From assembly GCF_004791165.1 (NCBI RefSeq), contig NZ_SRUZ01000004.1:496001-560000 (forward strand): a stretch of DNA of 64,000 bases, given 5' to 3'. Positions 42,569 to 51,703 of the stretch are shown in pieces. This DNA comes from Mesorhizobium sp. M8A.F.Ca.ET.218.01.1.1 (GTDB lineage: Bacteria > Pseudomonadota > Alphaproteobacteria > Rhizobiales > Rhizobiaceae). Within the stretch, counting starts at the first letter, position 1; every line of letters starts with the position of its first letter. The position numbers and the translations under genes were made by a program. Below the pieces are notes generated by a model, which made no database searches, was not told where the DNA came from, and was given only the letters and a program-made list of their open reading frames with translations.

Positions 42569-43285
42569 CTATTCCCGCTCGCCGGTGAAATTCAGCAGCA
42601 GCTGGAAGATGTTGACGAAATTCAGATAGAGCGAGAACGCACCGAAGACGGCGAGCTTCTGCCGCGACTCCGCATCGAAATTCTCCGCATACTGCTCCTT
42701 GATCGTCTGCGTATCCCAGGCGGTCAGGCCGATGAACACGGCGATGCCGATCACCGAGATGGCGAACTGCAGCGCGGTCGAGCCGAGGAAAATGTTGACG
42801 ATGCTGGCGATCACCACACCGATCAAGCCCATGATCAGGAAGGACGAGAACTGCGTCAGGTCGCGCCTGGTCGTGTAGCCGTAGAGGCTGGTGGCGCCGA
42901 ACATGGTGGCGGCGATGAAGAAGGTGCGCGCGATGCTGGTTCCGGTGAAGACCAGGAACACCGAGGCCAGCGACAGGCCCATGACGGCACAGAAGGCCCA
43001 GAACATTGCCTGCGCGCTTGCCGCCGACATGGTCTGCATCTTGAACGAGAACAGCAGCACGAAAGCGAGCGGCGCCAGCATCACCACCCATTTCAGCGGG
43101 CTGGAAAAGATCGGCACGTAGAGAGCGGGCGTCGACGACACCAGCAAGGCGACAAGGCCCGTAACCACCAGGCCGAGGCCCATGTAATTGTAGACGCGCA
43201 GCATGTGCTGGCGCAGGCCCTCGTCGTAGACGGCTCCGGTCCGGGCGCCTGTGCCCACCCGGTATCCAAGATTGGGCGTATTCAT
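42569..43285 (-). CDS. Bax inhibitor-1/YccA family membrane protein
   Basis: 238 residues with seven hydrophobic helices. MNTPNLGYRVGTGARTGAVY at the start, FVLLFSFKMQTMSAASAQAM, YGYTTRRDLTQFSSFLIMGL and GLTAWDTQTIKEQYAENFDA are typical of alphaproteobacterial BI-1 members, including the C-terminal Asp/Glu pair linked to pH-dependent calcium leak in BI-1. AGGAGA precedes the ATG. It is downstream of the sigma/anti-sigma pair and might share its stress response, which is inference. Confidence 0.93.
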   Translation of the reverse strand: MNTPNLGYRVGTGARTGAVYDEGLRQHMLRVYNYMGLGLVVTGLVALLVSSTPALYVPIFSSPLKWVVMLAPLAFVLLFSFKMQTMSAASAQAMFWAFCAVMGLSLASVFLVFTGTSIARTFFIAATMFGATSLYGYTTRRDLTQFSSFLIMGLIGVVIASIVNIFLGSTALQFAISVIGIAVFIGLTAWDTQTIKEQYAENFDAESRQKLAVFGAFSLYLNFVNIFQLLLNFTGERE

Positions 43286-43309
43286 TTTCAGGTCTCCTTT
43301 GTGGATCGG

Positions 43310-44083
43310 TCAGTAAAGCGTTCTGGCGAGCGTTTCGGCGGCGCGGTCGAGATCATGAACCTCGCTCTTCGCGACAACCGCGTAGGCGACATCGCCGATC
43401 TGGAAGTATGCCGAGGAGATATCGCCGGAGGGCGCGACGGTCGGTTTGACCACATCGAAAGTGCCCGGCCGGATTGCGAACAGCGACACCAGGCCCATCT
43501 CCTTCGTTTCAACAGCAATCTCGACACTCGGGCCGAAGCGCGACGGATAGATCTGCACGTCGCGGACTTTCCAGTCCGTCGGCAGCGATGGCATGACAAT
43601 GGCGGTGGCGGCGCGGATCTCGCCGGCATTGTAATTGGGCGCCTCGGTCTGCGAGGGCATGTTCTCGCGCAGCAGCGTCGTCCTATGTGCCTGTACCGCC
43701 TCGTCGACATAGGCGGGCGGCTGCGGCGAAGCGACGACCTTTGTCACCGATATCGGCCCGATGATGCCGTTGGCCAGCCAGCCGGCGGCAACGAAAGCAG
43801 CAACCGCCGCCGCGCGTTGCAGCACGCCGAAGATACGGCCCCGGCCAAGTCCCCTCTCCAGCCGCCGTGCGGCATCGGCCGTTGCTGGCCGCGCCATGCC
43901 ATCGGAGCCAGCCAACGCCACGCGCAGTTCGTCGCGGGTGCGCAGATCGGACATCACGCGCGCGGCCGCCGCCGGACGCGCGGCCAGGAAAGCCTCGACC
44001 TCGATGCGGCGGGTGACGTCGAGCTGGTCGTCGACATAGGCGTCGAGATCGGCGTCCGTAACCGGGTCGACAAGAGCGGTCAT
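43310..44083 (-). CDS. anti-sigma factor, membrane anchored
   Basis: 257 residues. The N-terminal DADLDAYVDDQLDVTRRIEV then FLAARPAAAARVMSDLRTRD is the anti-sigma domain, without the zinc HxxxCxxC motif. A membrane helix follows at about 85-105 (VLQRAAAVAAFVAAGWLANG), then a periplasmic domain. The start overlaps the sigma gene stop (ATGA), the standard arrangement for co-produced regulators. It would hold the ECF sigma factor inactive until an envelope signal acts. Confidence 0.88.
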   Translation of the reverse strand: MTALVDPVTDADLDAYVDDQLDVTRRIEVEAFLAARPAAAARVMSDLRTRDELRVALAGSDGMARPATADAARRLERGLGRGRIFGVLQRAAAVAAFVAAGWLANGIIGPISVTKVVASPQPPAYVDEAVQAHRTTLLRENMPSQTEAPNYNAGEIRAATAIVMPSLPTDWKVRDVQIYPSRFGPSVEIAVETKEMGLVSLFAIRPGTFDVVKPTVAPSGDISSAYFQIGDVAYAVVAKSEVHDLDRAAETLARTLY

Positions 44084-44610
44084 GAGTCGCCTCCCACGAT
44101 CCTGAGATGATTTTTGCCACGGGCGGGCGCCTCTTCCATCTGGCGCAAAGCCGCGCGCGCCCTGCCGATACGCGACATCAGCGTGCCCAGCGGCACGCCG
44201 CTGGCATTTGCCGCCTGCTGGTAGGAGAGGCCCTCGATGGCGACCAGATGCAACGCCGAGCGCTGCTCTTCCGGCAGGCTGAAAAAGGCTTCGCGCACCT
44301 GCGCCAGGCGCACGGAATGTTCCTGCGGCGCCGGCGTGCTGCCGTCGGCCAGATATCCGGCCTGTTCCAGCCGCGCCGCTTCCGAACGGCGCGAACGCAC
44401 GCGGTCGATGAAGGTGTTGTGGACGATCGACAGCAGCCATGCCCGCAGGTTTCCTCCCGAGCGGAAGGTGCCGCGCCGCTCATAGGCGCGCACCAGCGCG
44501 TCATGCACGAGATCCTCGGCCTCGACGCCGTCGCGCGTCAGCGAGCGCGCATAGCGCCGCAGCGACCCGAGCTGTCCTATGATGTCAAAGCGTGGCATCG
44601 ACGGTTTCAT
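44080..44610 (-). CDS. ECF RNA polymerase sigma factor
   Basis: About 176 residues. Region 2 is GQLGSLRRYARSLTRDGVEA with EDLVHDALVRAYERRGTFRS and LRAWLLSIVHNTFIDRVRSR. Region 4 is FFSLPEEQRSALHLVAIEGL and SYQQAANASGVPLGTLMSRI. Starts at 44628, 44610 (chosen) and 44598 are all possible; none has a strong ribosome site. It is followed by its anti-sigma gene with an ATGA overlap. The target genes are not visible in this window. Confidence 0.9.
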   Translation of the reverse strand: MKPSMPRFDIIGQLGSLRRYARSLTRDGVEAEDLVHDALVRAYERRGTFRSGGNLRAWLLSIVHNTFIDRVRSRRSEAARLEQAGYLADGSTPAPQEHSVRLAQVREAFFSLPEEQRSALHLVAIEGLSYQQAANASGVPLGTLMSRIGRARAALRQMEEAPARGKNHLRIVGGDS

Positions 44611-44700
44611 GCCCTGTTTACGGAGCATGTGGGGACTTTAATCCCGCTGGCGCCATTTTTTCTTCGCTGGAGGATATGTCGGCGGCTGCCCTCACCTCGC

Positions 44701-45312
44701 TCAGTTGTCGTAGGCGCCCTCTGGTCCAAAGTGTTTTGCCGGTTTGGGAAGCGTTACGCCGCAGGCGCGGAGCATCCACCTGTGGCCATCGCTGCGAAAA
44801 TCCGTGATGCTCAGCGGCTCGACGTCGATCTTCCAACTGGCGGCAAGCGGCGCGCCGAGAACATGCAGGATCGCGGCGCGGATGAAGCTGGCATGCGTCA
44901 CTGCGATCGTGTGACCACGTTCGGCGATTAATCGATCCATCAATCCAGCCGCCCTTTGGGCAACCTCGGCCAGCGATTCGCCACCATGCGGGGCCGCATT
45001 CGGATCCGTGCGCCAGGCGCCGATCTCGTCGGGCTGTCGCGCCTCCACCTCGTCAAGGCTCTTGCCTGCCCATCGTCCGTAGTTCTGGTCCGCCAGCGTC
45101 GGATCGACAGATGCATCCAGCGATAGCGCCTGCGCGGTCTGACGGGCGCGAAGCGCCGGCGCTGTCCACACACGGTCGGCGCGACGCAGCGTCCCGCCCA
45201 TCGCGTTTGCCAATGTCAGCGATCGTGGCTCCAGCGGTTCATCCGAAGGAAACGATCCTTTCCGGGTCGCCGCCGTGGCGCCGGCGCAGATCATGGTCAG
45301 ACGGACGAGCAT
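44701..45312 (-). CDS. histidine phosphatase superfamily protein with altered catalytic motif
   Basis: 203 residues from the ATG at 45312. APALRARQTAQAL (second Arg), QNYGRWAGKSLDEVEA (acid) and VTHASFIRAAILHVLGAP (second His) follow the phosphoglycerate-mutase-like fold. The N-terminal strand, where RHG is expected, reads LTMICAGATAATR, so the catalytic nucleophile His is replaced by Ala. It may lack phosphatase activity or have a changed role. It is divergent from the aromatic aminotransferase gene. Confidence 0.78.
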   Translation of the reverse strand: MLVRLTMICAGATAATRKGSFPSDEPLEPRSLTLANAMGGTLRRADRVWTAPALRARQTAQALSLDASVDPTLADQNYGRWAGKSLDEVEARQPDEIGAWRTDPNAAPHGGESLAEVAQRAAGLMDRLIAERGHTIAVTHASFIRAAILHVLGAPLAASWKIDVEPLSITDFRSDGHRWMLRACGVTLPKPAKHFGPEGAYDN

Positions 45313-45438
45313 GGAGCATGCTTTCTCTGAAGTGGGTGGAAGCTGTACCAACAGTGCCGCCTTTCATGCCGGCGCACCGAAACCGCTGGTGAAACGTCGC
45401 CAATTTGCGTATCACTCCGCCGCGCCAACGGAACCATA

Positions 45439-46626
45439 ATGATGTTCGAAGACCTGCAGCCAGCTCCCGCCGACAAGATTCTTGCGCTGATCGGCCTCTA
45501 TCGCGCCGATCCACGCCCTGGCAAGGTCGACCTCGGCGTCGGCGTCTACAAGGATCGCGACGGCAAGACGCCGGTCATGCGCGCCGTGCGCGAGGCCGAG
45601 AAGCGGTTGCTGCAGGGACAGGATACCAAGACCTATCTCGGCCTTGCGGGCGATACCACTTTCAACACGGTGATGGCCAAGCTCGCCTTCGGTCCGGGTG
45701 CCGACCTGTCGCGTATCCGGGCAGCACAGGCGCCTGGCGGCTCCGGCGCGCTGCGGCTGGTGGCGGAACTGCTCAAGCGCACACGGTCGGACGCGACGGT
45801 CTGGGTCTCCGACCCGACCTGGCCGAACCACATGCCGGTGATGCGTGCCGCCGGCCTGCAGATCCGCGAATATCCCTATTTCGATGCGGCCTCGGGCGCG
45901 GTTCGTTTCGACGATATGCTGGCCGCGCTACGGGGCGCCAACAACGGCGACGTGGTGCTGCTGCATGGCTGCTGCCATAACCCGACCGGCGCCAATCTCG
46001 ACGCGGCTCAGTGGGAGCGCGTCACGGATCTGGTCGTCGAGCGCGGCCTGCTGCCATTTGTCGACATCGCCTATCAGGGCTTTGGCGACGGCCTCGAGGC
46101 GGACGCGCTCGGCTTGCGGCTGTTGGCCGCGAAGGTGCCGGAAATGGTCGTGGCGTCGAGCTGTTCGAAGAATTTCGCCGTCTACCGCGACCGTGTCGGG
46201 GCGGCGATGGTGCTGGCCAGGGACGGCGCGCATGCCGACGTGGCGATGAGCCAGATGCTGTCGGCGGCGCGCGCCATGTATTCAATGCCGCCGGACCATG
46301 GCGCGGCCGCGGTGCGCATCGTGCTGGAAGACGCCGCGCTGCGTGCCGACTGGGAAGCCGAGCTCGAAGAGATGCGCCTGCGTATGCTGCGGCTTCGGGT
46401 CGCGTTCGCCGAGGCATTGCGCCGGCAATCCAATTCCGATCGCTTCGACTTCGTTGCCAGCCATCGCGGCATGTTCTCACGGCTTGGCCTCACGGAAGCG
46501 CAGGTCGAACGGCTGCGCGCCGAGCACGCCGTCTACATGGTCGGCGACAGCCGCATCAACGTGGCCGGCCTGCCCGAGGACGGCATGGATGACCTCGCCA
46601 AGGCGATCGTTTCCGTGCTGGACTGA
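45439..46626 (+). CDS. aromatic amino acid aminotransferase (class I)
   Basis: 395 residues of the AspC/TyrB type: KVDLGVGVYKDRDGKTPVMR, KTYLGLAGDTTFNTVMAKLA, GCCHNPTGANLDAAQW, the Asp/Tyr of FVDIAYQGFGDGLE, and SSCSKNFAVYRDRVGAAMV with the PLP Lys. GLPEDGMDDLAKAIVSVLD is the C-terminus. It transfers amino groups between aromatic or acidic amino acids and 2-oxo acids. Adjacent ATGs at 45439 and 45442 are equivalent starts. Confidence 0.92.
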   Translation: MMFEDLQPAPADKILALIGLYRADPRPGKVDLGVGVYKDRDGKTPVMRAVREAEKRLLQGQDTKTYLGLAGDTTFNTVMAKLAFGPGADLSRIRAAQAPGGSGALRLVAELLKRTRSDATVWVSDPTWPNHMPVMRAAGLQIREYPYFDAASGAVRFDDMLAALRGANNGDVVLLHGCCHNPTGANLDAAQWERVTDLVVERGLLPFVDIAYQGFGDGLEADALGLRLLAAKVPEMVVASSCSKNFAVYRDRVGAAMVLARDGAHADVAMSQMLSAARAMYSMPPDHGAAAVRIVLEDAALRADWEAELEEMRLRMLRLRVAFAEALRRQSNSDRFDFVASHRGMFSRLGLTEAQVERLRAEHAVYMVGDSRINVAGLPEDGMDDLAKAIVSVLD

Positions 46627-46715
46627 TGAAACGGGTACGGTGCAGCTGTGGACAAAGTCCCCTCGCCGGCTGACAGCGTTGGCCGCGCGGCGGTCGGCGC
46701 GATAGCATCCGCCGC

Positions 46716-47540
46716 ATGACGCCATCGAAAGATATTTCACGCCTGATCGAGATCATGGCGGCATTGCGCGCGCCGAAGACCGGCTGTCCGTGGGACATCG
46801 AGCAGGATTTCTCCACCATCGCCCCTTATACGATCGAGGAAGCCTATGAGGTGGCGGACGCCATCGCGCGCGGCGATCTCGACGACCTGCGCGACGAACT
46901 CGGCGACCTCCTGCTGCAGGTCGTCTACCACGCGCAGATGGCGCAGGAGGCCGGAGAGTTCGCGTTTGGCGACGTGGTCCAGGCCATCACCACCAAGATG
47001 ATCCGCCGCCATCCGCATGTCTTTGGCGACGAGAAGGCTCGCAGCGCCGGCATGGCCAAGGGCATGTGGGAGAAGATCAAGGCGCAGGAGAAGGCCGAGA
47101 AGCGGCAAGCCCGCCTCGCGCGTGGCCTCGACCCCGAGGATAATGGCAAAGGCTTCCTGGACAGTGTTCCGGTCGCCCTGCCCGCCTTGACGCGAGCGCT
47201 GAAACTTCAGGAAAAGGCTGCCCGTGTCGGCTTCGACTGGAGCGAGGCCGTTCCCATCCTGGACAAGATCGAGGAAGAGATCGGGGAGTTGCGCGAGGCT
47301 CTAGCCAAGGGCGAAACGGCTGACATCAAGGACGAGTTCGGCGACACGCTGTTTGCCGTCGTCAATCTCGGCCGTCACTTGAAGCTCGACTCGGAAGCGG
47401 CGCTTGCCGGCACCAACGAGAAATTCCGCTCACGCTTCCACTACGTCGAGCAGGCCGTGGAGAAATCCGGCGGCACGCTGGAGGAAGCGACCCTGGAGGA
47501 AATGGAAGCGCTCTGGCAGGAAGCGAAAACCGCGACGTAA
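46716..47540 (+). CDS. mazG: nucleoside triphosphate pyrophosphohydrolase MazG
   Basis: 274 residues with two MazG repeats. The first is CPWDIEQDFSTIAPYTIEEA with EVADAIARGDLDDLRDELGD (ExxE-12-ExxD metal site). The second is VPILDKIEEEIGELREALAK with IKDEFGDTLFAVVNLGRHL. It hydrolyses NTPs to NMP and pyrophosphate, cleaning nucleotide pools. It converges with hflX. Confidence 0.95.
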   Translation: MTPSKDISRLIEIMAALRAPKTGCPWDIEQDFSTIAPYTIEEAYEVADAIARGDLDDLRDELGDLLLQVVYHAQMAQEAGEFAFGDVVQAITTKMIRRHPHVFGDEKARSAGMAKGMWEKIKAQEKAEKRQARLARGLDPEDNGKGFLDSVPVALPALTRALKLQEKAARVGFDWSEAVPILDKIEEEIGELREALAKGETADIKDEFGDTLFAVVNLGRHLKLDSEAALAGTNEKFRSRFHYVEQAVEKSGGTLEEATLEEMEALWQEAKTAT

Positions 47541-47602
47541 GCCTATAGCTCGGCAATGCCGGGCGAAAAACCGCGATACACTTTTCCTGGAGTTGCTGCG
47601 CG

Positions 47603-48991
47603 TTAGCCGTTGTTCTTGCGCCGCAATCGGCTTTCGATCTCTTCGCGAGCGCTTTGCGTGGCCTTCAGTGAAATGGTGGCGCTGCCGTCGTCATTGTCGG
47701 TCCGCGAAACGACGTCACCATTGCGATAAAGCCAATCGACCACGCCAAACTGGGCCGGCTCGATCGTCACCGTCAGGTCTTGCAGCTCGCCGGCCATTCG
47801 CGTTTCGATGACCGCTTTCAGCACATCGATGCCTTCGCCTGATACCGCCGATACGGCGATTGGCGGTTCCTTGCTGCCGTCGGCGCCGTCGGCAAGCAGC
47901 CGGTGCCTGTTGCCTTCGTCCAGAAGGTCGATCTTGTTCCAGACTTCGATGACGCGCTTGGTGTCGCCGGCATCGACGCCGAGGTCGGCGAGGATGCGCT
48001 CGACATCCTCGGCCTGAGCCGCCGTATCGGGATCGGAAATGTCACGCAGATGGATGACGAGATCGGCCTCGACCACCTCTTCCAAGGTCGCGCGGAAAGC
48101 AGCGATCAGATGCGTCGGAAGGTCCGAAATGAAGCCCACCGTGTCGGAAAGTATAATCGGCGTGCCATGCGGCAGGCGTACGCGGCGCAGTGTCGGGTCA
48201 AGCGTGGCAAACAGCATGTCCTGCGCCAGCACCCCTGCCCCGGTCAGCTTGTTGAACAGCGTCGACTTGCCGGCATTGGTGTAGCCGACGATCGCCACCA
48301 CCGGAAACGGCACCTTCTTGCGCTTGGCGCGATGCAGGTCGCGGGTGCGGCGCACGGTTTCCAGCTCGTGCTTCAGCTTTATGATCTTTTCCTGCAACTG
48401 ACGCCGATCGGATTCGATCTGCGTTTCACCGGGGCCGCCGAGGAAGCCGGCACCGCCACGCTGACGCTCCAGATGGGTCCAGCTGCGCACCAGGCGGCCC
48501 TTCTGGTAGTTGAGATGGGCAAGCTCGACCTGCAGCGTACCTTCCTTGGTGCGCGCCCGCTCGCCGAAAATCTCCAGGATCAGGCCGGTGCGATCCAGCA
48601 CCTTGGCGTTGAATTCCTTCTCGAGATTGCGCTGCTGCACCGGCGTCAGCGGATGGTCGACGATGACCACTTCCGCATGGCCCTCCTTGACGATTTCGGC
48701 GAATTCCTCGACCTTGCCGCTGCCCAGCAATGTCGCCGGACGCGGGTCGTTGACGGTCACGACGGCCGTATGGATCAGATCAAGATCGATGGCGCGGGCA
48801 AGGCCGACTGCTTCGTCGTGGCGCGCCTCGGCCGAGCGCGTCAGCCGGGGACGGCTCGTGTCATCGTCATTACGCGGTTGGCGGGTAAGCACCGGTACGA
48901 TGACAACGGCCCGGGTCGGGGCTTCGGCCGCCCCGGGATGATGCGCTGGTTTTCCGCGAACCGTGCCGTCCGCGTCCTTCTCACGTGCCAA
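47603..48991 (-). CDS. hflX: ribosome-associated GTPase HflX
   Basis: 462 residues. The N-terminal HflX domain (VEEFAEIVKEGHAEVVIVDH, LTPVQQRNLEKEFNAKVLDR) is followed by the helical linker (GGPGETQIESDRRQLQEKI). The G domain has GYTNAGKSTLFNKL, DTVGFISDLP and WNKIDLL. It splits stalled ribosomes. The start appears to be a TTG directly after the hfq stop; no ATG lies before the conserved domain. It forms an operon with hfq, as in many proteobacteria. Confidence 0.94.
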   Translation of the reverse strand: MAREKDADGTVRGKPAHHPGAAEAPTRAVVIVPVLTRQPRNDDDTSRPRLTRSAEARHDEAVGLARAIDLDLIHTAVVTVNDPRPATLLGSGKVEEFAEIVKEGHAEVVIVDHPLTPVQQRNLEKEFNAKVLDRTGLILEIFGERARTKEGTLQVELAHLNYQKGRLVRSWTHLERQRGGAGFLGGPGETQIESDRRQLQEKIIKLKHELETVRRTRDLHRAKRKKVPFPVVAIVGYTNAGKSTLFNKLTGAGVLAQDMLFATLDPTLRRVRLPHGTPIILSDTVGFISDLPTHLIAAFRATLEEVVEADLVIHLRDISDPDTAAQAEDVERILADLGVDAGDTKRVIEVWNKIDLLDEGNRHRLLADGADGSKEPPIAVSAVSGEGIDVLKAVIETRMAGELQDLTVTIEPAQFGVVDWLYRNGDVVSRTDNDDGSATISLKATQSAREEIESRLRRKNNG

Positions 48992-49237
48992 TCAGGCGCC
49001 CTGGCTTTCCTCGCCATCGAACATCTGAACCGGCTGGCTCGGCATGATCGTGGAAATGGCGTGCTTGTAGACGAGCTGGGAGTGGCCGTCGCGGCGCAAC
49101 AGGACGCAGAAATTGTCGAAGGAAGTGACCACGCCGGTCAGCTTCACGCCGTTGATGAGAAAGATGGTGAGCGGGTTCTTGCTCTTGCGAACTGAGTTCA
49201 GGAACAGGTCCTGAAGGTTTTGCGATCGTTCCGCCAT
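48992..49237 (-). CDS. hfq: RNA chaperone Hfq
   Basis: 81 residues. [20 protein letters not shown], then [20 protein letters not shown] and [20 protein letters not shown] with IST, are the Sm1 and Sm2 motifs of Hfq (Gln in NLQDLF, and the YKHA motif). Forms a hexamer that pairs sRNAs with mRNAs. The next gene hflX starts right at its stop. The start at 49237 is the family start. Confidence 0.97.
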   Translation of the reverse strand: MAERSQNLQDLFLNSVRKSKNPLTIFLINGVKLTGVVTSFDNFCVLLRRDGHSQLVYKHAISTIMPSQPVQMFDGEESQGA

Positions 49238-49381
49238 TGTTTTTGTCTTTCGCCGATCCCCTTCGGTTTGCAGCCAATGCGCCAAATTAGCGGGCACATG
49301 TCAAGCGCGCAAACACCCTCTTGCCGTCAGTAACGACAAGCAGAACGAGATATATTGATGTTCATTCCACCTGTGCGGTTA

Positions 49382-50245
49382 TCAGGCTGGACTTTTTTCC
49401 GCAATGTCAAAAAAGGCTTGCCGCAACGAAAGTGTTATTGAGCCGGGGTGTCCATTGGCTATGGGATCACCGTCAATGGCCACGATTGGCATGGCAATAG
49501 TCGTCGCCGAACTGATGAATGCTTCGCGAGCCGCCTTGGCCTCGGCGACAGAAAATCCACGCTCCTCGATCTTCAGGCCGAGCTTTGCGGCGACTTCGAA
49601 CATGGTGGTGCGCGTGATGCCGCGCAGAATGCCATGTTCGGCCGGCCTGGTGACCAGAACGCCGTCCCTGGTAACGATCCAGGCATTCGACGAGCCGCCT
49701 TCCTTGACGTTGCCATCCGTGTCCACGAACCAGGCTTCCTGGGCGCCGGATTCCTTGGCCTTCTGCTTGGCCAATACATTGGGCAGCAGCCCGACGGTCT
49801 TGATGTCGACACGGTCCCAGCGGTTCTCCGGCACGGTAATGACCGCGATACCGGTCTCGGCTCGTTTCGTGCCGGCGGCAGGATCCGCCTTCCTGGCGGT
49901 CACCACCAAAGCCGGCTTCGTGTCCGCCGACGGAAAAACGAAATCGCGGCTGGCGACACCGCGCGTCACCTGAACATAGACCAGACCGTCGACGACATGA
50001 TTGCGGTTGACCACCTCGCGCAGGATCAGCGGCAACACATTGCGTGTCACCGGCCAGGCGATCGACAGCTCGGTCAGCGAGCGGTTCAGCCGGGCAAGGT
50101 GGCGCGGCATGTCGACGATGAAGCCGCGCGCCACCTCGCAGACCTCGTAGACGCCGTCGGCGAACTGATAGCCGCGATCCTCGATATGCACGGAAGCGTC
50201 AGCATGAGCGACGTAGCGCCCGTTGACATAGGCAATGCGCGGCAT
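49382..50245 (-). CDS. dat: D-amino-acid aminotransferase (class IV)
   Basis: 287 residues. IEDRGYQFADGVYEVCEVAR has the RGYQFADGVYE motif, NVLAKQKAKESGAQEAWFVD carries the PLP Lys, and EGGSSNAWIVT with GILRGITRTTMFEVAAKLG binds the phosphate. Typical Dat/PLP class IV, making or consuming D-alanine and D-glutamate. It lies between ntrX and hfq. In Sinorhizobium trkA occupies this position, from memory. Confidence 0.9.
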   Translation of the reverse strand: MPRIAYVNGRYVAHADASVHIEDRGYQFADGVYEVCEVARGFIVDMPRHLARLNRSLTELSIAWPVTRNVLPLILREVVNRNHVVDGLVYVQVTRGVASRDFVFPSADTKPALVVTARKADPAAGTKRAETGIAVITVPENRWDRVDIKTVGLLPNVLAKQKAKESGAQEAWFVDTDGNVKEGGSSNAWIVTRDGVLVTRPAEHGILRGITRTTMFEVAAKLGLKIEERGFSVAEAKAAREAFISSATTIAMPIVAIDGDPIANGHPGSITLSLRQAFFDIAEKSPA

Positions 50246-50341
50246 TGGCGACCCCTGGAAAATTCTCGGGCTTTCTTATGCGATTCCGCCGCCGCCGTAA
50301 CCGGCAAATGCTTGGCCCAGGCGCGGCTGATGGACGCCGCG

Positions 50342-51703
50342 TCAGACGCCCAGCGACTTCAGCTTGCGATGCAAGGCGGAACGCTCCATGCCGATGAACT
50401 CGGCCGTCTTCGAAATGTTGCCACCGAAACGGTTGATCTGGGCTATCAGATAGTCCTTTTCGAACTGTTCGCGCGCCTCGCGCAGCGGCAGCGCCATGAT
50501 GTGCTGGTCCGACTGGTTCGGCGTGCGCGGCATGACGTCGCCGATTTCGGACGGCAGCAGATCGGCGGTGATCGGCGCGTCGACGTCCTCGCCGCGCGCC
50601 AGGATCATCAGCCGCTCGACATTGTTGCGCAGCTGGCGCACGTTGCCCGGCCAGTTGTGCGCCTGCAGCACGGCCAGCGCGTCATCGCCGATACGGCGCG
50701 GCTTGATGCCGGCCTGGCGGGCGATCTGCTTCATGAAATTGTCGACGAGATAGGGGATGTCCTCGCGCCGCTCGGCCAGCCCCGGCACCATGACCGGAAC
50801 CACGGCGAGCCGGTGGTAAAGATCCTCGCGGAAACGCCCGTCGGCGATCATTGCCTCCAGGTTCTGCGAGGTCGAGGAAATGATGCGGACATCGACCTTG
50901 ACCCGCTTCGTGCCGCCCACCCGCTCGAACTGCTGTTCGACCAGCACGCGCAAGATCTTGTTCTGCGTCTCGCGTGGCATGTCGGCCACTTCGTCGATGT
51001 AGAGAATGCCGCGATGGGCCTCCTCCAACGCTCCCACCTTGCGCTCGACCCCGTTCGATTCGGTGCCGAACAATTCGATCTCCATGCGCTCGGGCGTGAT
51101 GTTGGCGGCGCTCAGCGTCACGAACGGCCCGCCCTTGCGGGTCGACAGCGTATGGATGGCGCGCGCCGCCAGTTCCTTGCCCGAACCGGAGGGGCCAACG
51201 ATCATCACGCGGCTGTTGGTCGGCGCGACGCGCTCGATGGTCTGGCGCAACTGGCTCATCGCCGACGACATGCCGATCAGGTCGAAGGTCTCGCCGCTGC
51301 GCAGCTTGAGGTCGGAAACCTCGCGGCGCAATTTCGAGGTCTCGAGCGCGCGTTCGGCAATGAGGATCAGCCTGTCGGCCTTGAACGGCTTCTCGATGAA
51401 GTCATAAGCGCCGCGACGGATGGCGGAAACCGCCGTTTCGATGTTGCCATGGCCTGAAATCATCACCACGGGCAGGTTGGGGTGCATGGTCTTGATCTCG
51501 TCGAGCAACGCCAACCCGTCCAGGCGCGAACCCTGCAGCCAGATGTCCAGGAAGATCAGCCTCGGCGCTCGATCGGCGATGGCCGCCAGGGCGCTGTCGG
51601 CATCGAATGCCGTACGGGTTTCATGACCCTCGTCACTCAGGATGCCCGCGACGAGTTCACGGATGTCTTCCTCGTCATCGACGATGAGAATATCAGACGC
51701 CAT
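50342..51703 (-). CDS. ntrX: response regulator NtrX
   Basis: 453 residues. The receiver domain starts MASDILIVDDEEDIRELVAG with the phospho-Asp in LIFLDIWLQG. The AAA+ domain has GPSGSGKELAARAIHTLSTR and LYIDEVADMPRETQNKILRV. A Fis-type HTH (GNISKTAEFIGMERSALHRK) ends it. The GAFTGA loop is replaced (ESNGVERKVGALEEAH), as expected for NtrX, so it probably does not open sigma-54 promoters. It overlaps the ntrY stop by 11 bases. Confidence 0.95.
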   Translation of the reverse strand: MASDILIVDDEEDIRELVAGILSDEGHETRTAFDADSALAAIADRAPRLIFLDIWLQGSRLDGLALLDEIKTMHPNLPVVMISGHGNIETAVSAIRRGAYDFIEKPFKADRLILIAERALETSKLRREVSDLKLRSGETFDLIGMSSAMSQLRQTIERVAPTNSRVMIVGPSGSGKELAARAIHTLSTRKGGPFVTLSAANITPERMEIELFGTESNGVERKVGALEEAHRGILYIDEVADMPRETQNKILRVLVEQQFERVGGTKRVKVDVRIISSTSQNLEAMIADGRFREDLYHRLAVVPVMVPGLAERREDIPYLVDNFMKQIARQAGIKPRRIGDDALAVLQAHNWPGNVRQLRNNVERLMILARGEDVDAPITADLLPSEIGDVMPRTPNQSDQHIMALPLREAREQFEKDYLIAQINRFGGNISKTAEFIGMERSALHRKLKSLGV

